Shown here: positions 7,239 to 10,348 of the stretch, one piece after another | How positions within the stretch are numbered: the stretch's first letter is position 1 | How the letters are laid out: each line of letters begins with the position of its first letter | Origin: DATLYB01 sp964502525 | GTDB taxonomy: Bacteria > Bacteroidota > Bacteroidia > Chitinophagales > CAIOSU01 | Length of the DNA stretch: 10,348 nt | Direction of reading: 5' to 3' | Assembly: GCA_964502525.1 (NCBI GenBank) | Contig: CAZCXH010000177.1 | Location: 1 to 10,348, forward strand | Notes under the pieces: model-generated | Database searches by the model: none | Told to the model about the DNA's origin: nothing | Seen by the model: only the letters and a program-made list of their open reading frames with translations | Translations under genes and position numbers: made by a program

Positions 7239-8987
7239 TTATCGCGCAATTATTATCTTCCCGGACCAGCTTCTTTCATCTGTTTCAATTTTAATTAAAT
7301 AAATACCGGAAGGGAACTCGCTTAGCGCAATTTGTCCGTCCGGGGAAATAACGCGGCTCCGCCAAATTGCCATCCCGCCATGATCTGATAACGAAACCCG
7401 GAGTGGTTGCTTCATCTGATTTTCAAATTGAATCGTTACTCCGTCATTCGCGGGATTAGGAAAAATCCTGACAGGATGCTGCAAATCATCATCCCCGATT
7501 CCCGTTGAGGATATTTGAATTGCTTTGCAGGTCGTATCAGACATGCACCCGTTGGACGCAATAAGGCAGACGTTGTATGTTCCGCTGGAGGCATAGGTAT
7601 GTGCGATGGCAACGCCTGACCCATTGAAACCGTCATCGAAATTCCACGCCAAGGAGGCGCTCCCTGTAATAGTAGCAACATTGAAATTCACGGTGTTTCC
7701 TGATATGGTAAAATCGAAGTCGCTGGATACGAGATCGCATAATGTCACCGTCCGGGTGATGGTGTCGTTGTTGCATGCGCCAAAGCATATCAAAGTAACG
7801 TCATAACCCGATCCCGCCTGGAACGTGTGAAGAGGGTTGGTGGCTGTGCCGGTATTGCCATCTCCAAAAATCCAGTAACTTGAGTCCGCATATTCCGACA
7901 GGTTGGTGAATGTCACATCAAGTCCGTTAACAACATAGGAGAAATCGCTCAATGTATGCGGATTGATGGTCGTGGTTTGCGATTCTGTGCAAACTACTGA
8001 CCATCCCGCCATATTTGCAGTCATCACCACTTCATAATTGGTCCCTGCCGTGAAGGAATGCATGGCATCCTGCACGAAGCCGAGCGGGCTTCCATCGTCA
8101 TAATCCCACGTATAAACCAAGCTGTCTGTTCCTGAAAAAACATATTGATTATAAAATTTACTGTTGAGTATCGCGCTCGATCTGTTATCAAAGACCACCG
8201 CACCGCCTGCGGGGAGGCAATTTGTATCTGCAACAAAGCTCGCATCAATGTCATAGGTGACGATCGGCTGAAACAGGAAATCGGCATCAAACAGCGCACT
8301 TCCAACATTCACCTCATAACCATGCAGCCAGCCTGAAGATGAAATGTGGGCTGAGCCCAGCCATTCCATGCCCCCATCCAGTGAATCCCAATCGTTGGCG
8401 ACCACTGAAACTGCAACAGGTGAAGAGGTTTCTATCATCAGCACGTAAGGCAAATTGATTAACACCGGGCTGGTGAACATAACGGTTTTTTCAAGGATGG
8501 AAAGATTGCCGTTGCCAAACGTGGTGTCCACCTTCACCAGCCCGGATGCAACAACCGCTGTGGTAGGCAATGAATCGCTGCCGGCAATCACAGCGCTGCA
8601 AGTGAGCGTCACGGTGTCGGTAGTGCCAAAGCCTTGCCACGCAAAAAAGGTGAAGCCATGCAGCATCATCGGCTGTGGCGCGTCAAACCACTGGCATACT
8701 TTATCCGCTGAAGTTACCGTGTTGATGTTTAGCCCGCGCAAAGAGGTTGCCTTGCCATAACCGTAATAGACCGTATCCTGCCCGCATTGGGTTGTCCGGG
8801 CGGTGCCGGAACTACCCGGCCTGACCGGACTATGGTTGAATTTTTTTCCCGGAACACCTCGGAATGCAGCAGGTTGAACCTGGGCTGAACCTTGAAGGAT
8901 GAATGCAGTCAGGATAGATGCGGTGATAATAAATGCGCGCACGGCAGAATGTTTTCCGCAAGATAAAAAGATATAAGAAAAATTCAA
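7239..8987 (-). CDS. Secreted three-PKD-domain protein with T9SS type A sorting domain
   Basis: Up to 582 residues. No ATG is available near the N terminus. TTG 8987 gives the longest frame, just after an in-frame TAA. GTG 8942 (residue 16) would start right at a compact signal peptide, VRAFIITASILTAFILQGSA, with cleavage at GSA/QVQ, and I prefer it slightly. Residues about 68-245 form a beta-rich domain (KVCQWFDAPQPMMLHGFTFFA, SDSLPTT, NDWDSLDGGMEWL), an arrangement I recall from other Bacteroidota PKD proteins. PKD domains follow at about 249-343 (WDYDDG 294-299), 345-417 (WIFGDG 372-377) and 421-493 (WNFDDG 448-453). The sorting domain spans 505-582 with IFPNP at 508-512 and GIYLIKI near the end. 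No catalytic motif is seen. It is probably an extracellular adhesin or structural protein. The SDR gene ends 43 bases upstream on the same strand. Confidence 0.88.
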   Translation of the reverse strand: MNFSYIFLSCGKHSAVRAFIITASILTAFILQGSAQVQPAAFRGVPGKKFNHSPVRPGSSGTARTTQCGQDTVYYGYGKATSLRGLNINTVTSADKVCQWFDAPQPMMLHGFTFFAWQGFGTTDTVTLTCSAVIAGSDSLPTTAVVASGLVKVDTTFGNGNLSILEKTVMFTSPVLINLPYVLMIETSSPVAVSVVANDWDSLDGGMEWLGSAHISSSGWLHGYEVNVGSALFDADFLFQPIVTYDIDASFVADTNCLPAGGAVVFDNRSSAILNSKFYNQYVFSGTDSLVYTWDYDDGSPLGFVQDAMHSFTAGTNYEVVMTANMAGWSVVCTESQTTTINPHTLSDFSYVVNGLDVTFTNLSEYADSSYWIFGDGNTGTATNPLHTFQAGSGYDVTLICFGACNNDTITRTVTLCDLVSSDFDFTISGNTVNFNVATITGSASLAWNFDDGFNGSGVAIAHTYASSGTYNVCLIASNGCMSDTTCKAIQISSTGIGDDDLQHPVRIFPNPANDGVTIQFENQMKQPLRVSLSDHGGMAIWRSRVISPDGQIALSEFPSGIYLIKIETDERSWSGKIIIAR

Positions 8988-9004
8988 AAATTAGATTACG
9001 GAGA

Positions 9005-9023
9005 AATTCAGCGAATCTGAATT
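9005..9023 (-). terminator. Short hairpin between the SDR and PKD-protein genes
   Basis: AATTCAG (9005-9011) and CTGAATT (9017-9023) form a 7-bp stem with a 5-base loop, 7 bases past the SDR stop on the reverse strand. The stem is AT-rich. The nearest T run, TAATTTTTG, comes about 10 bases later and is close to a -7 promoter box for the next gene. Termination is possible but weakly supported. Confidence 0.25.
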
Positions 9024-9030
9024 GACCCTG

Positions 9031-9906
9031 TCACTCCGTCCCTTCCCTCTTTCGCTGTTCATATTGCCTTCTCGCCCTTCCGAGCCACATTTCCGGATTC
9101 CTGGCAAATTTGGCGTTCATTTTCAGCAATCTCATGGGCAAGAATCGCTGCATGCGGAACAGAAATTTTGCCTGTGGCGGAAGAAGCACGTAAAACCTGC
9201 CTTTTCCAACAAGATTCAGGGCTTTCACCGCCACCTCGCTGGCGCTCGCCTTTGAGCCATGAACCATGTAATATGAAAGCTCGCTCCTGCCTCTGTTCCC
9301 GCGGGCGTGTTGCGTGATGTTGGTGCGGAAAAAAAATGGCATCATCACGGAAACTCCGATGTTAAATTGATTTAATTCTGAATACAGCGTTTCCGACAAA
9401 GCTTTTACGGCAGCCTTTGTCACATTATATGCCGACATATATGGCGCAGCCGCCACGGATGCAATGCTCGATACATTGATAATATGCCCGCTCTTTTGCT
9501 TCTTCATCACCGGAATAAAATAATGACATCCGTAAATAACTCCCATCTGGTTGACGCTTACGAGCCACTCCCAGTTATCAAGCCCATACTCTTCAAACAA
9601 AGACCCATCACCCACTCCGGCATTATTTATCAGCAGGTCAATGCCGCCCGCTTCCGCAAGAAATTTTTTCGCCACCTCCTCATAGCCCTTGCGATCGGAT
9701 ACATCAAGCATGTAAGGAACAGGTTTGCCGCCAACTTTGGCAATAATGCCCGCGCTTTCGGTCAATCCTTTTTCAGAGATGTCGCAGATGCCGATGATCC
9801 AGCCGTCTTTGGCAAGTTCCGCGCAAAGTTCCCTGCCAAGTCCTGAGCCTGCACCGGTGATGAATGCGCGCTTTTGGGGATGTTGTTCCGAAAGTTTATA
9901 AATCAC
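9031..9906 (-). CDS. Short-chain dehydrogenase/reductase (SDR) family NAD(P)-dependent oxidoreductase
   Basis: A 291-residue classical SDR, full length for the family. It begins at GTG 9906; no ATG precedes the nucleotide-binding motif and an in-frame TAA lies 18 bases upstream at 9925-9927. The cofactor motif TGAGSGLG is at 17-24. An acidic residue after the second strand (D42 in GICDIS) favours NAD over NADP. DVS is at 68-70 and the NNAG motif at 94-97. The catalytic set is complete: N119, S147, Y160 and K164 (YNVTK). The basic C-terminal tail (about 245-291, KFLFRMQRFLPMRLLKMNAKF) may touch a membrane or contribute to the substrate pocket. The substrate is unknown. It is a cytoplasmic oxidoreductase with no signal peptide, unlike its neighbours. 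The start codon lies only 16 bases from the palindromic repeat element, so its promoter probably falls inside that element. Confidence 0.92.
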   Translation of the reverse strand: MIYKLSEQHPQKRAFITGAGSGLGRELCAELAKDGWIIGICDISEKGLTESAGIIAKVGGKPVPYMLDVSDRKGYEEVAKKFLAEAGGIDLLINNAGVGDGSLFEEYGLDNWEWLVSVNQMGVIYGCHYFIPVMKKQKSGHIINVSSIASVAAAPYMSAYNVTKAAVKALSETLYSELNQFNIGVSVMMPFFFRTNITQHARGNRGRSELSYYMVHGSKASASEVAVKALNLVGKGRFYVLLPPQAKFLFRMQRFLPMRLLKMNAKFARNPEMWLGRARRQYEQRKREGTE

Positions 9907-9921
9907 AGCACGATTTGCCGT

Positions 9922-10300
9922 CTCTTAGAGACTGTTTAAAATTAGGAATAGAACGCAGATGACGCTGATAAATATGATTTACACGGACGAAAATCTGTGA
10001 TTATCAACTGAGTTCGGGATAAGCAAATTGACAAAAAAGATCGCCCCGCTGGGGCTTGAATATTTTGACGAACATATTTTCTACCAAAAGGTCGCCCTTG
10101 CAGGGCTTTCAGAGTTCCGTCAGGAACGATCTTTTGGTAGAAAATTAACTTCGGATATTGTGCAAAGCCCCATCGGGGCGACCTTTTAAAAAGAAAGAAA
10201 ATCCCTATCCCGAACTCACGTTATCAGCCAATCTGCATTATCAGCATTCCATTTCTTATTCGGATTATGATATTTTGTGAATTTAAACAGCTTCTAAGAG
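9922..10300. repeat. Long nested palindromic repeat element with terminal inverted repeats (MITE-like)
   Basis: The ends are imperfect terminal inverted repeats. CTCTTAGAGACTGTTTAAA (9922-9940) faces 10282-10300, whose reverse complement is CTCTTAGAAGCTGTTTAAA, 17 of 19 matching. Inside are three more arm pairs: GAGTTCGGGATA (10010-10021) with 10206-10217, perfect over 12; 10035-10057 with 10165-10187, 21 of 23; and 10077-10094 with 10127-10144, 17 of 18. The arms and centre carry small hairpins: GCCCC-GCT-GGGGC, GCCCC-ATC-GGGGC, GCCCT-TGC-AGGGC and GTTCC-GTCA-GGAAC. No open frame of note lies within. The GTTCCGTCAGGAACGATCTTTTGG core resembles multicopy intergenic repeats I recall from Bacteroidota. 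It could be a non-autonomous mobile element or a structured RNA/DNA repeat. Confidence 0.8.
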
Positions 10301-10348
10301 ACTGTTTAAAATTAGGAATAGAACGCAGATGACGCTGATAAATATGAT
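10297..10348. repeat. Start of a second head-to-tail copy of the element, cut by the window end
   Basis: These 52 bases are identical to 9927-9978, a period of 370 bases. They begin inside the right terminal repeat of the first copy, so the two copies share or overlap their TAAGAGACTG-like junction. Either a tandem array continues beyond the window, or this is the overlap left by an assembler stopping in a repeat. Confidence 0.85.

Noticed and set aside
9484..9846. Forward 120-codon open frame inside the SDR gene
   Set aside because: It is antisense to an SDR whose full set of catalytic and cofactor motifs is in frame on the other strand.
9922..10348. CRISPR array or insertion sequence with a transposase
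   Set aside because: There is only one complete unit plus the start of a second, with internal palindromes in place of unique spacers. No transposase-coding frame is present.

Overview
This looks like a chromosomal fragment from a member of the Bacteroidota (gliding or environmental type, possibly Chitinophagales/Sphingobacteriales-like, though the order cannot be fixed from the sequence). The main reason is that all three large proteins, plus a broken gene end at the left edge, carry C-terminal type IX secretion (T9SS) type A sorting domains behind N-terminal signal peptides. PKD domains, 'W-G-x-S-x-D-W' and 'WNLIGNPFP' modules and a TAnnTTTG-type -7 box also fit that phylum.

Layout. 1-288: the last part of a T9SS sorting domain whose upstream part is cut by in-frame stops, probably a gene remnant. 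289-470: one full and one partial copy of a CGTCATTGCGAG/GAAGCAATCC inverted repeat. 470-753: AT-rich leader with a 9-bp dyad and a candidate -7 box. 754-2121 (+): a secreted, Asn-rich protein with two six-cysteine CTDC-like repeats, a Trp-rich middle domain and a sorting domain, ending in a stem-loop terminator. 2188-2415: convergent intergenic spacer with an 11-bp inverted repeat. 2416-7065 (-): a 1549-residue secreted multidomain glycoside hydrolase-like protein (discoidin-like segments, clan GH-A barrel, long beta-rich region, PKD, sorting domain). 7239-8942/8987 (-): a secreted three-PKD protein. 9031-9906 (-): a cytoplasmic short-chain dehydrogenase starting at GTG. 9922-10300: a long nested palindromic repeat element. 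A second copy starts head-to-tail at its right end and runs off the window.

How it fits together. The three large genes would all be exported by Sec, then moved across the outer membrane by T9SS and anchored or released. One is probably a polysaccharide-degrading enzyme; the other two look like adhesive or structural surface proteins. The SDR is a housekeeping-type oxidoreductase with no evident link to them beyond lying upstream on the same strand. No defence system, CRISPR array, tRNA or rRNA was seen. The most unusual items are the tandem nested-palindrome element at the right edge and the CTDC/Asn-linker/Trp-rich secreted protein. Because the last 52 bases repeat an internal segment exactly, the right edge may also be an assembly break in a repeat.
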